A stretch of DNA of 64,000 nucleotides from positions 372,001 through 436,000 of the forward strand of contig LATX02000194.1 of assembly GCA_001466705.2 (NCBI GenBank), given 5' to 3'. Source of the stretch: Moniliophthora roreri (lineage: Eukaryota; Basidiomycota; Agaricomycetes; Agaricales; Marasmiaceae). This document shows, piece after piece, positions 34,901 to 46,618 of the stretch. Position 1 is the stretch's first letter; each line of letters starts with the position of its first letter. A program made the translations under genes and the position numbers. The notes under the pieces are model-generated. The model made no database searches. It saw only the letters and a list, made by a program, of their open reading frames with translations, and was not told the DNA's origin.

Positions 34901-36837
34901 AGAGTGCGGCTTTTTCTAACCCTGTGTGCTAATTAATAGTCTACTGACTCTTCTTCACTCAGGACCCAGCAGCTAAGTACGTCGAATTGGGTGTAGCACG
35001 GATTGGCAGCAACGGCACAGAAATCAGATCCGGTGCCGTTGTTGAAGTCGTCTTGAATGTAACAGGTCGCTTCCGCCACTTCCTTCTCTGTGTCGAATCG
35101 GTGTGCAGGCGAGAAACAGACCCGGAAGTCAGACTTCGTTCCCAAAAATACATCAGCCGACACGACTTTCTGGATCCGACATCGAGTAAAGGGGTACGCA
35201 CATTTACTTCGTACGAGGCGCTGTTGCATGGCCCTGGAGACATCGAGTTCTTCCTTGTCCCTGACCCCTATACCTATGAAGCCCTCTGCGAGATTAAACT
35301 CGGGGATATTGAAAGCATTAGCTGCGTTTTTCACCAATACGATAGGATGAAACCGGAGGACGGCACTATACCAAGGTTCCGTTGCTCTTCAGCTGTATGC
35401 TTCCCTTCGAATGCAGTGCCCATGGAACATACTCTTCCTTTACGCTTGCTTCTTGGCACTCCCGAAGAGTCCACACCTCAAAAGCCAACCAACGTCACGA
35501 TAGGTAATTTCAAGGCCGGCGCAGGAAGCTTTTCCCAGGGCTTCTGCGACGCGGGTTGGGTGACTACTTTTGCCGTCGACGGTGATATGCATGCTTGCAA
35601 TACTAACAAGGTGGGGATCTACTCCTTTGCTCCTTGTATCATTGCTGAACTGTGTTTCATACAGAGGAATCATCCGACCACTCTCATACACCAGAGTGAT
35701 GTAGGCGTGTTACTCTCTGAGTACACTAACCAGTACCTCCCTAAGCCAACCGAGTGCTTAACAGTGGTCCTTATATCGCTCCCAAGCGATCTGCTACCGC
35801 ACATTGCCAAGGATGGTCAGGCTGCGAAGCATTGTGTTGACATTCTGAAAGTGACCGGTGCATGCTACATGTTGATAGAAAGTGGAATCAGGTATGTCGT
35901 ACCTCCGACCCGCGCACCCTTAGGCACGCTAAACTATGAATGACAGTGCTGTTCATCCAGAGTTCATATATCACTGGCATCAGCTCGCTGTGGACCTGAG
36001 AGATGCCGGAATGCAGTCCCATTGGACAGTTTTGGACGCCCAAGACTATGGAGCTCCCATCTCGCAAAAGAGTGTTTTCCTGATTGCCGCAAAGATTGGT
36101 CTCACACTCCCCAGTTTCCCCTCCCCAACGCATGGGAATAAGGTGGCCTACACTACCGTCCGCGACGCTATTGCAGATCTCGCCATCGACAATCCTCGTA
36201 AAATGAACTCAATTGGGAACCCGGTTTTCTTATGCAAAAGAGAACACAAGCAGTACGCTTGCTCCATGGGCGCCCACGACCTTGTTGAGAATCATGCAAT
36301 ACTTGACTCGAGCCTCGATCTCAAAAATGGGCAGAATACAAAATGGGATGAACCGTGCGGCGTTCTGCGATCTGAATGCATAGTACACCCTGGTGAGTCC
36401 AAACTCCCGGTATCCGACACTAGAACACTCAAACCCTGGTTCAGATGGGAAACGTCTACTGTCGCCTCGTGAACTGGCCCGTATCAAAACCTTCAAAGGT
36501 ACATTCTCGATACCACGGCATATTTCAGTACTCACAGCCGTGTTAGATGACTACGTCTTCACTGGTCCGGTCTCGGAGCAGAAAAAGCAGATCATCAACG
36601 CGGTACGCCGTGAACTGCCTCCTTGTAGCAACAGCTTCTCATGAAAATCTATAGGTTTGTCCCATCCTGTCAAGAGCATTCGGCGAAACTTTCAAGGCGG
36701 CTGTTCTTCAAGATAATGGTGATCTGAGGGGTCTCTTTACTAATAGGACTATGCTAGAATCATCCCGCACCTCGAAGCGAGGGATTTCGGAGTTGGATGG
36801 AATTTCGCCAGACAAGAAGCGACTTCGTCTGAGCTGA
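31926..36837 (+). CDS. GHKL ATPase fused to BAH-like and degenerate C5-cytosine methyltransferase domains
   Basis: Exons 31926-32448, 32511-34079, 34131-34903, 34963-35610, 35665-35891, 35947-36392, 36445-36602 and 36655-36837 give 1508 aa; all junction phases agree. The 34903/34963 junction uses GTGCGG; an alternative, 34898/34970, is also in frame. The N-terminal GHKL ATPase has LREVLQNWHDG (N-box, Asn29), an acidic insert (VDDDDDDEDY), QGKTTKA and GKYGDGMKVG (166-175). A linker has VKQE and IKQE (K518, K535). Residues about 964-1100 look BAH-like. The methyltransferase fold begins FKAGAGSFSQGF (1138-), then AVDGDMHACN, and ends INAVCPILSRAFG (motif X). Catalytic motif IV Pro-Cys is replaced by LPSD (1210-1213), ENV by ESG (Glu1243), and QxRxR by ISQKS (about 1285-1289). 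It is probably catalytically inactive as a methyltransferase but intact as a gene. A nuclear chromatin role is inferred. Confidence 0.85.
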
Positions 36838-38079
36838 GCATTGGCTCGCTCCACTGATATAATATTTAGATTACCAATGCTATACTACAATAGACGTGAA
36901 TCGCTATAACATGCATGGGATGTGGAGATATCGGTGGAAGTTTTCAGCGTTGGATTGAATTGGGTCTAGCCTTGGATGTGAAGCCTTGAAGGGGGACAAC
37001 TAGTGCTGACGGAGAATGTCAGTTAGACCACGAGGGCCACCAGGGTATGTCTTGTTCAGTGCTTCAGTCTACGAAAAAGAGGTTCTTGGGGTCTTCAAGA
37101 ATCTTTGTTCCGCGACCGGGCATCACCGCAGAAGTTGATCAATTAACCAGGCATCTTGCAGGCATCTATCCAAGCACTACGCACCCTCGCTCATTGAGCC
37201 GTGTCCTGAGCTGCAGACCAGCGAAATGCTTGGGTCGTGTGAATGTCGGGATTAATTGAAGAGGACAAATGGCGGCATTGCTCCAAACGAGAAGGTTCAA
37301 TGAATCTTGTGTACGAGCTTGCGAGTAATTAATTTGAATTTTATAGCAGCGGTGACACGATCAAGTGCACAGTCGGCCTTTCCCACGGCACGGCCCACTG
37401 CCGCAAAATCACATGATGTAATGATGCTCTTCTCTCGGTTGTTTGCAATCCCGACACGCCCTTAATGCCCTCTCGCAGCTTCTTGTCGTGATCTGCAGTG
37501 AAGAGGCACGCATTTAGCAGTACGAAATTGGATCATCTGTCTCAGTCTGTGGGAAGCGTTGGAGAGACGTTGATACATTACTTGCCCTAGGCACGGGAAA
37601 GAATCAAAAGTACCAACAGCATTAACAGCATCGGCAACTCTGGCTCTGTGGCCCTATGACACGGGCAGGTTAGGGACTAGGAAGTACGGTCGAGGGCTTG
37701 TACCTCACGCTGAGTCGGTTGGTTAGGTAGTTAGGGTCAGGGGATGGATATATGTTAAAAAACGCGAGGGAAGTACCGGCAATCTTGCCATTATCAGTTC
37801 ACGACGCATCCACTCTAGCCTCCCTATGACACTATCGGCAGCGCAACCCTTGGTGAGGTGCTGCTGTACAGCTAGATGACACTTTCGGACCGTGAGTCTC
37901 TCTCCCGAGCAGGTTTTGTTTATCATATCATATCATTATGTCTTTTTTGCAATCCACTGGGGAAAAAGTGTCAACATTTTTATGTTTATGAGGATCACCT
38001 TAAATTCACGGATGGTCAGCTTCTTTCTTCGCTAGTTCTTTTCCCTTCTACCGGCTGAACTGCCTTCTACTCTTCAACC
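36838..38079. other. Intergenic, no gene recognised
   Basis: The plus frame 37047-37259 and the minus frame 37926-37723 are short and show no domain. The last 100 bp before 38080 are the leader of the first terpene synthase. Confidence 0.45.
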
Positions 38080-39256
38080 ATGCCAATGGTGACCGACGCC
38101 GACATAAATGCCTCTAGGGTTCCCATGGTCGTTACGGATCAAGTGGTATCCACTATTCGTGGGTTCCTCGACCGACTATGCTACTCAGAGCCCATGGTGT
38201 CCCAAGAGGATCGCCGTCACCTTGAGGAGACTGTCCGTGATGACTTTGGGCAATACCTCCATCATCACGGTGCTCTTTCTTCTGAATGGCTCGACATAAC
38301 TGTCACACCTTCTGTGGCTATCGCTCAAGTAAGTAGCTACAGCCCCGCATATTTCGCACTAGGACATCTCTAACAATTTCACATAGCTATGTTACACGAG
38401 CCATGACCTCGATGTACAGCTATACATTGCGCGGCTCACAAGGTATGTTCAATCCACCCGCCGGGTTGATCAAAAGGCTCTGATGTTTCTGCAGTTGGGT
38501 CATTTACTTTGACGATATGGCGCAAAGAATGCCTTCGTCCCTGGTGGCCTTTCAGAGGAATTTAATTGCGAACGATGGGGATTCGGATCTCATGGTTGCG
38601 TTCCGACGTCTGCTTCTCGATGCCTATCGTATGTGGGATCCCATCTCTGCCAACTTGATCGGCTCTTCCTGTATGGAGTTCATTACAAGCTGTGCGATAG
38701 AAGGAAGTAAGGAACTCGGCTCTATGAAGATCCGAAGGACAGCAATATCCTGGCCAGACTATCTGCGTTCAAAAACAGGCGTTGCGTCCGTTTATTCATT
38801 AATGATCTTCTCAAAGCACTTGCACCCCCAACTCTCAGCTTACATCCAGGTCATTGGGGATGCCAACCGGTTTATTGAGTTCACCGACGACATATTATCG
38901 TACGTTACAGTCTTGTCCCACTACGTTATCAAAAAGCTAAACCCTTGACAGATTCTATAAAGAGAGTCTTGCTGGAGAAACGAACAATTATGTTTCTACT
39001 CGCGCTTTCACGAGAGGGAAGACCACGATTCAGACTCACCAGGAGCTCGCAGAGGAGACTATTAGCGCACATGAACGTATCTGCGCGACGTTGGAAGGAC
39101 CGGAGCTCGAGGCTTGGAAGACTTTCGTCAATGGCTACCTGTGAGTTGGTCTTTCTTTCGAGCTGTGTGACAGCTGATGGCTAACGCATTAATAGGGCAT
39201 TCCATGTTTTGCAAGAGAGATATCGTCTTGGAGAGATCTTGTCGCTGGGGGATTAA
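38080..39256 (+). CDS. TRI5-like sesquiterpene synthase 1
   Basis: Exons 38080-38328, 38387-38442, 38495-38899, 38952-39140 and 39196-39256 give 319 aa with all phases consistent. The protein is the all-alpha class I terpene synthase type related to trichodiene synthase. The first metal-binding motif is WVIYFDDMAQR (Asp108-Asp109). The second is DDILSFYKE (about 233-241), where the family usually has NDxxSxxKE, so the first ligand is Asp instead of Asn. GETNNYVSTRAF follows the second motif, as in its paralogue. Cytosolic; expected to cyclise farnesyl diphosphate, product unknown. About 40 residues shorter than trichodiene synthases of ascomycetes, as is common for the basidiomycete relatives. 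It has the same five-exon structure as the copy at 46899, so the two are duplicates. No sign of decay. Confidence 0.88.
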
Positions 39257-39829
39257 TCCATACACGGGAAAGTAGAAATATGATTCCTTGACTTCCCGAG
39301 TGCGACTTTAAAGCTCCCCGATTTTTTCGAATACAAGAAATAAAGATGCGATTCGCCTTATGTTTTCAATCCAATACATGCTCTATACTTTACAAAGACG
39401 AAATGAAAAGTTTTCGCCAGAGATACAAGGGACGAGCAATCACAAATTGTGAGAACATCTAGCCCAGCCAAAAGTGCCATGCAATCTTCCAGACGCTGCG
39501 CCAACTCCTTCGATCAACTGCCATCAAAGTGTCGGATTCGCAGCATTCTGGTCCTAAACTAGGCCTGACGTGGACATGGATGAGGAAGAGGATGACGACG
39601 GAGACAGTAACAAGCTGGGGCTGGACCGAACGGCAGAGTTATTTTAAGTAATTCGGGAGCTGTTCGGGTCGATAACCTTTCACCATCAGCGGTTGTTGAC
39701 TGTCGAGTGTGCCTGGCGTCCAACCTATCGATCTATCCGATGATGGTCCATCCAGATGGCGGGGATAGTTGGGGATAGTGAGTACTATCGAATATATTTA
39801 GTTATCGTTTCCCCGGTGAAGTGCAGCGT

Positions 39830-40700
39830 ATTCACACCAACGCATCCCGCCACAAATCCTCTCCAGCCTCAATCTTTGGATTCACCGACTTCGTCCTTGC
39901 CGTCGTCCTTACTCTCCACGCCTGCATGACACCCATTTGTGTTCCGTATTCTTCATCAACGGTAGCATGTAGGCAGTAGAGCATCGTTGCTGGTATATTG
40001 CATCGACATTCGCAAGTCAGACTGACAGACTGAATGAAAAGAAGGTATAGCTACGCACCAACTAGCAAACACTGGTAAACCGTCGGTCATGAAAGGCTAC
40101 GTGAGACAGTACGAGTATCTAGCAGGTATTGAAAATGGAGGTCAACGTATACCACAGAACTGAGCAAGCAAAAGATCCAGTCAAAGCAGCGTTTCAGAAG
40201 GAGACACGAAGACCCACCAAAAACGTCAGAGTATTGGCCAAATCCGTCGTCATTATGGCCCTGTTACACGTATCAGTCTCACTACCAAAGCTAAAACACA
40301 AATGACGGACGCACACGAAGTACATCGCCCCATTCCTAAACATGAACGACAAAAGTGTACCCGTATCAGGAATCGAGCGCGAGGATGGCGCATCAAACGC
40401 GACGAGACGATCACAGAAGAGAATCGTTGCGGGGTGTCGTTTCAGCATCTCAATCTGAATGTCGCAATACGAACGGACACTAAAGACCCGCACTAGGAGT
40501 TGGATTTGGCACCATACTCAGTAAGTCAATCGCAATGTTATTGACGAGACGGTACTCACTAATCCTGAAAATTACCTTCAACCTCAAGCGAATTCCAGTC
40601 CCATCATGTTGAGGTTCAGGAGGAAAATTAATTATTCGCCCACCCACAACCATATACTTGGAAATCATTAGAATTGTGCCACCTTCCCGAGCAAACGGAG
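39830..40700 (-). pseudogene. Possible DUF6533-like membrane-gene remnant
   Basis: On minus near 40340 the block LLSFMFRNGAMYFV is followed after an intron-like gap by TTDLANTLTFLVG. The DUF6533 copies elsewhere have FFRDGTIYFAC then LVNLANILTFY (11900-12020) and FFRDGAMYFA then LANLANILTF (61970-61850). A terminal frame ending AGEDLWRDALV at about 39835 could be its C-terminus. The diagnostic WDHLIT segment is not found upstream. The call is tentative. Confidence 0.3.
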
Positions 40701-41589
40701 ACCAACCTGACTTGGATTACTATTCTGTACAAGTTCGCCATGGTCATGGGTCCTGTTTCAGGTCTATCTTGTCGAGACGAGTGCTAAAAATTTGTCATTT
40801 CATGACACCGCCGTAAAGTAAAAAGGCGAGCTAAGAGTACCTCGGAGTCGTCTACCCGCTTTCCTTTCTGCTCTGTCTCCTGGATATGGTGGTTGGATTT
40901 ATGTCATTCGCGAAAGGCCTCTTCGAGTAGTGGCGCAAGGGGACCATGACTTGTAAGAAACCAGGGAGGAAGATTTTTTGAGTACTACATATCGTCTTAT
41001 CCATCATCAGATGTTTAGGAGGAGTATGTGCTGGTATGTGGGAGACAGGAGATAAACCGAGCAAAGATTCGGGAATCCATTTCCTAGGTTAAGTCGGAAG
41101 CAGTTATGGTTTGAGCAAGGCTCAGCAAGCTCAAGTAGAGGCAAACGCGTCCGCGTCGTTGAACCAAACCACCCATGACGCATGCTGGAATAACCCTTCC
41201 ACTCCAACCTCTTTCTTGTTAAAGGGAGAACTGAACTAATTTTGTTCAGGGGCTCAGCAGATTTCCAGAATCGATGTAAACGTCGTACCATATTCACGAT
41301 GTATGCTCCTCTCCATATTCTTCACCATATCGAATCACTCAGTTCGAGAAACCGATAGCAATCTCCCTAGCGCCCTGCAGCGATATATCTGCACTCTGTA
41401 GCGCTCTATATGCAAGAGATGCCTACTCGCTGTTCCTCCTCGTGTTCTCATTGGTTCCCTAAATGGCAGTCACTCGATTTGGGCACGGATCAAGGCGGTC
41501 CGAGCAAATTTTCGATCATAAGAACTCTTTTATCTCCGTTTTACAGGCCCTTCTGTACATGCTTGTCATCGTCACAGAACGGGTGCGGG

Positions 41590-42260
41590 AACAGGCCTAG
41601 GAACGAGCCAAACAAAACGATCTATCGAACCACAACTTTCCCACCCATCTTATACCTTCCGTATAAGGAAAAAACCGGCAGAAGAAGACGAATCCTCGTA
41701 AACTCGGACTAGTACTCGTAATCTCATTCCACTGGTTTCCGGTGTTGTACATGGACATCGGTCATCTGCAAGAAATTTTCATCGGACAATTACAGCATTT
41801 CGTGACTGACCCGGTTCAGTGTTGGGAGTCGTCCGGTTCATCCGGAGATTTCATTTGGGACCTGGGCAACTCGCATTCTTTCGCACAATCGCACAGTCGC
41901 ACAAACGTTTCGTCGAACAGTTCTCTGGCGACCTTCGTCGTGTTATGCGACGCTGTAACGCTGTCTTGGCTGTCCTCCTCTTAGAAACCGCTGTGTCTGA
42001 GTACGCTTGGCTTAATCTTGTCAACGCTCTTGACACCTCTGGCCCTGTTCCTTGCCGCGATACGAAGTTCTATAATTGCTGTCGATGACGATTTGAAGCT
42101 TTGAAGCGGTTACGAGGTGGGTAACCGTTTCTTAAAAATATCATGTATGCCCGTTGCTAAGTGGGTGGGAAAGTTGTGGTCTGATAGATGTCGATAGATC
42201 GTTTTGTTTGGTTCATTTGGTTCGGCTTCGCTCTCATCGTCGGTTGGCCCCCTGAAAGTG
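41590..42260. repeat. Small inverted duplication
   Basis: The words aaacaaaacgatctatcg and ccacaactttcccaccca at 41610-41650 recur as reverse complement at 42165-42215, with an 11-bp insertion between them. Flanking similarity fades quickly. The spacer has no recognised gene. Confidence 0.6.
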
Positions 42261-43044
42261 TCCGTAATACTACAGGTACTGACCGTCCCTCTTTCTCCAC
42301 CGGATCGATCCTTGCGGACTTCCAAAACTAACTCACGACCTGTAGCACCTGTTTCCGTGATGGGATAAGCCGTCACAACGCCAGAAAACGGACTCGTACT
42401 CGCCATCTGACCCTGATGGCCCACTGCAGCAAGTTTTGTACAAAGGAATCATCCTCAAGCCTCGCAAATCAGTAACTCTATTGGCCACCTGGTGAGCTCG
42501 AAACATTCGGCCTGCCCCCGGTGAATGAACTCTGTCAGTCTCCTTTGCCGCAGTCACCCTCAAATAGGATCACCTCGCACTCAAATCAGTGCCTTCAAGA
42601 AATCCGCATCTGACAGCAGGCTCGAAATGCTCTATTGCCGGTAACGGTTAATGGTCAGCATAGTGGATCCACGACATCAGTCAGTGTACTCCCTTGCGGC
42701 GTTTATCATGCTTCGCAATTCACATCGGGTTTAGAAGAAAATCAGTTAGACAGAATAACTAGCTGAAAGGTTGCATTTCGGGTTATCAATGAGTTTCTAG
42801 TCGCCAGAAACGTGCGATAACCCGAAAGCCTACATTTCAGTCATTTGTGCCTGAAGAGTCTGTTTAGTAGAATTTTTCCTCAGCTCGGAGTAATTTTCAA
42901 TATTGCCTTGACTGGTCTCTCCCGTGTTAACACGCTTTGACGCCTCTTTCACGATTCCTTGCTATACCGTACAGCAAAAAGTCCGGAATCCCGTGGCGCG
43001 AAATAGTAATACCCGGTTTCGCTCTGAGCATTCGGAAGGTGGTA

Positions 43045-43209
43045 CAGTATAACTTCTCTTAACCCATACCCTATAAACCCATAACCTCTTATAACCCATA
43101 GATTTTTTGCCAAAATCCCACCTGGTTTGACAGGGGAAACCCCATAACCTTCAATAACCCATGGTTTTGAGGATGAACCAACTGCTATGGGTTATAAGAG
43201 GTTAGACTG
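43045..43209. mobile_element. 165-bp MITE, CAGT ends, TA target site
   Basis: Begins CAGTATAACTTCTCTTAACC and ends with the near-reverse complement (right end, inverted: CAGTCTAACCTCTTATAACC). TA flanks both sides (43043-43044, 43210-43211). The inside is filled with further ataaccca and tatgggttat words. CAGT termini and TA duplication fit pogo/Fot1-type Tc1/mariner elements. Non-autonomous. Confidence 0.75.
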
Positions 43210-43246
43210 TATTCTTTTTCCATTTCCAGTTATAACCGATGCTAAC

Positions 43247-45345
43247 CCCCAGTGAAAAGTCAGTCTGGTCGGAGCGAATCAGGTCGAACGACATCGGTTA
43301 CCCCGTGCAGACCGATGGGACACGATGGCATTCGCTGTCGTCCGAAACTTTGCCATAAGGAACGAACAAATCGGGTGCCATCGAGCGAAGTCGGTGTGAC
43401 ATTGGATGAGAAAGGCTCTGGTCTGACCATTTTATTCTGATCGTACAATTCTTTTCCATTAGGGTACTTATTTGATATCGCTCGATGGTAGTCGATGTTG
43501 TCAGATACGAGAATAAATTCTTTTCCATTTTATCTACGCGAGTCGACAGGAATCGATGTGCCAAGGATACATATGCTATAACGTGCCAATAGTACACGTC
43601 TCCCTCTACCAGCCGCGACCCCCCCTCCCCGACCATACTAGGCTGTAAACGTACTCAGCTCGATTCCCTAGCTTTCCAAGTCCTGACTCCGCTCTTTGAG
43701 GAGAATCCTAGGTGGCAACATGGACGGGAATTTGATTTCTTGGGCTTCAAGACCACTGGCGTGCCTGTATAGGAGTAAGAATATGTACTGATACATGTCA
43801 CTCACCTAAAGGCCATATTATCCTGCAAGTCCTACTTCGCGAAGCATTGTGCGAGGAACCGAGGAGATTGCGCTGCTTGTGGTGGTAAGGAAGAAAGGAA
43901 TGTGGGGATCAGGTAAGAAGCCAAAGAGTTTTTATGACGTCGCTAATTGTCCTTGAGAGTGTCGGACAATTTATTGCTACTAGGAGTTATGAAATCGGGC
44001 GATATCGAACCTGGCCGATGTGATTTTGAAGGAAGGCATGATACACAGCACAAGACCGCAGATTACGCGACGCGGAAAATCTACAGAAAATCACGAGTTT
44101 TCGGCACATTATCCCAACAATACCATCCGATTTCCTGGCTCAGATAATCTACCATAATTGTTCACTATCCTGGACATTATCTATAGAATACGCTAGGATT
44201 ATTGGTACATTTTCCTCACATTATCATTGCACATGTGCGGCTGGGCCTAGCACACTGCTTCAGCCTCGGTAGGACCCTCCTCGGTTCTCTTTATTGGTCC
44301 TCCTTGTAATACTTGTATAGAAGTCAAATAGAAGTTATATTGGGCACGACTGTGAAACTATATACACAAGATAAGCTACAACTACACCTAGAGACAGGAG
44401 GGGCCTGAGCCCCGAGATCCAATGTGCGCGTAGGTAAGGCTATAACATATGGACTACATCTGACCAAGAAGAAATGTTAGCTACAAGGAAAGCGTAGAAG
44501 CCACGATCATGCGTACCATATGAATCCAAGGGGCAGGACAAGAGCTTGAAGGCGGAAGTGCAGGAGTGTCTTAGGTGAAACTGGCGAAATGATGACAAGA
44601 GAAATGGAATCCATGCGAGGTAAATCAAGATCAGCGTTGTAGGCAGACCATGGATGGTGTACGACTCACTCAGGATCCACAATATCCACGCAACCGTTCG
44701 AATCCATTGCCTCCTACGAACCGAAGTCTTGGGGGAGAATCTTGCGCCGAGGTTGTGCTTCTGAACCTTGATGAAGTAAAAAGTCCGTCTCGGGAGCAAA
44801 AGATCGAAAGACGGCATCGACAGAGCAGCAGACGGTGGCCAGCCGTGTGCTGAGTCGTCGATGCAATGATGTGGCAGGAAGCAAGAGGCGATGAGACATA
44901 TCACGAGCTTGGCCGATCCCCATAATTTCTCTAAGTCCCCAAAGTCGGTAGAATAATTTGTGCTGTCAGATTATCTGGCCAGGATAATTTAAGGTTCTGA
45001 TAATTCGAAGAAAGTCTAAGGTATTTTAGAAATCTGGCACATTATCCGCGTCGCGTAATTTATGATCTTGTGCTGTGATACCAATATTAATGCAAAGTCA
45101 AATTGGCAGAAAAGGAGTTGGTGCAATTTTCGGCTCGAAGATGCCGAAAATGAGTTTTCGAGGGAGCGAACGAGGTCATGTGACCTCGTTATCCACTGAG
45201 AGACCTGAAGCAGCGAGCTCAGGTCTTCCCTTCCGGTATACGCTTCTTCTCGATTTTTGGCCCGATGTCGTCAAATGTCAGCCAGATGCGCCGACGTCGT
45301 TCGACCTGATCCGTTCTGACCAGACTGACTTTTCACTAGGAATTT
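43247..45345. repeat. Inverted copies of a short segment around a TIR element
   Basis: The sequence gtgaaaagtcagtctggtcg at 43252 and the following gaatcaggtcgaacgacat reappear inverted at 45291-45336 (gtcgttcgacctgat.. cagactgacttttcac). The two copies bracket the 44044-45077 element. They have a few substitutions between them. Confidence 0.65.
44044..45077. mobile_element. 1.03-kb TIR element with ATA target duplication
   Basis: Left end CACAGCACAAGACCGCAGAT continues into tacgcgacgcgga. The right end, inverted, reads CACAGCACAAGATCATAAAT and the same tacgcgacgcgga. ATA lies on both sides (44041-44043, 45078-45080), a 3-bp duplication as for PIF/Harbinger elements, though those prefer TWA. 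The inside has many attatc/gataat words on both flanks and a 154-codon minus-strand frame (44904-44440) with hydrophobic stretches (WILWILSESYTIHGLPTTLI). It does not look like a transposase and could be captured host sequence or chance. Confidence 0.65.
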
Positions 45346-46459
45346 GAGCCTCCTGCATCAAAGGATGAAGGAATATCCCGGTCAATGCTCCTACACCACC
45401 TTAGTAACCAAAACTAGTTCTCGTATCGACCGCAGTCATGGTGTTGATGAAAAGTTACAGTGACTTCAGGCGGGTATCCCTGGCTAGTCCCAAACACGAG
45501 ACTCATGCATCGCTGTCGTCAGATCAGTCTCTTGGAGCGATATCTATGCCACATTTCTTTGGACAAAAATCGGGATGGTGCGGGATTATGCGGGATTGAC
45601 TGGGATTTGCAGGGATTTGGCCATTTTGGATGTCAAGGACTCTGGAGCGCCCATCTCATGAATGAGCGATTGATCTCCTTGAATATCGGTCTCCTTTATT
45701 TCCTTCGTTGAATGGCAGAATTGCCGTTTTACCGTGCGCACTGCTATCATAGGATCACATCGAGAACCTCCTTGTGAACAGTTCAATTGTAAATCTCAAT
45801 CTTCTGTCCGTGTGCAATATCTGTCATTATCAAAGGACGAGGAGATTACAGAGACAGGATGAACCACTTGTAGCATGCCGTGTATATTCAGCATAGTCCG
45901 TCTTGGTCTTGGCGAGTTCCAATCATTTGGTCTGCCTCGGTTCTCAATGTATAGCTACAGTGCCCATATTCGACCTCTGCTATTGGTGGGATCACCTCGT
46001 GCTCGACTTAGTGCCTTCGATGGTATGTCTTTACTATCACGTCTTATCGTAGTGACAACACTGCTCTCACTGGTCCATGTTTAGGGCTAAAAAGATGGGT
46101 GATGGGTGCTGTACACTGTAACAAGGATTCTTGATGCGGATTGGATGCGGACGCCAGGTTTCCAATTCCGTCTCGAGTACTCGTGAACCTTTGTCTTCAG
46201 CCTTTCCCCAGACAGCGGAGACCTGAAGGGCATCTAGGCCGGTGACTCTTCATCGAAAATTTTCGCCCGTCAAATAACTAATCGTTTCGCAGTTGACTTC
46301 AATGTGTTTCTCTACGACTCGGCCGCAACAGACAACCGTAAGCAGGCGGAGAATGATTTCCAGATGCCGTATAATATTGTTTTTTCAAAATCCGAAGTGC
46401 CCTGAAGGCGATCGAATCGGTGAATAAGAAAGACGACGGGACATATTAATGCCAAGCAT

Positions 46460-46618
46460 CAGCAAAAACTGGAAAGTGCTATAACCTAGCTCCAGGGGGA
46501 TTATAACCTGGTTGTGGCCTGGTTTGTGGGAGTTATGACTGGTTTTAAGGGTCATAATACCCTGCAGGTCGATTATAAACCCCGGGGAACCCATTATAGC
46601 ACTACACGGTTTTTGCTG
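46460..46618. mobile_element. 159-bp MITE, CAGCAAAAAC ends
   Basis: The left end CAGCAAAAACTGGAAAGTGC and the right end (inverted) CAGCAAAAACCGTGTAGTGC form a terminal inverted repeat of about 25 bp, which continues as tataa on both sides. The inside has ggttataatcc/ggttgtggcc-type words. The outer flanks are GCAT and ATGC; a 2-bp AT duplication is possible. Located 280 bp before the second terpene synthase start. Confidence 0.65.

Larger units (their letters stand above)
39257..43042. other. Intergenic between terpene synthases, no intact gene
   Basis: Contains a possible DUF6533-like remnant (39830-40700, minus) and a small inverted duplication (41590-42260). Other frames (minus 41297-41007, plus 41819-42088, minus 42424-42110) have no domain I recognise. 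Confidence 0.4.

Noticed and set aside
35611..35664. In-frame 18-codon extension between HACNTNK and RNHPTT in the methyltransferase
   Set aside because: It is 54 nt with GT..AG ends; removing it brings the motif II region to the usual family spacing, so I treat it as an intron.
42110..42424. 104-codon minus-strand frame as a gene
   Set aside because: No recognised domain, and part of it is duplicated inverted at 41.6 kb; not enough support.
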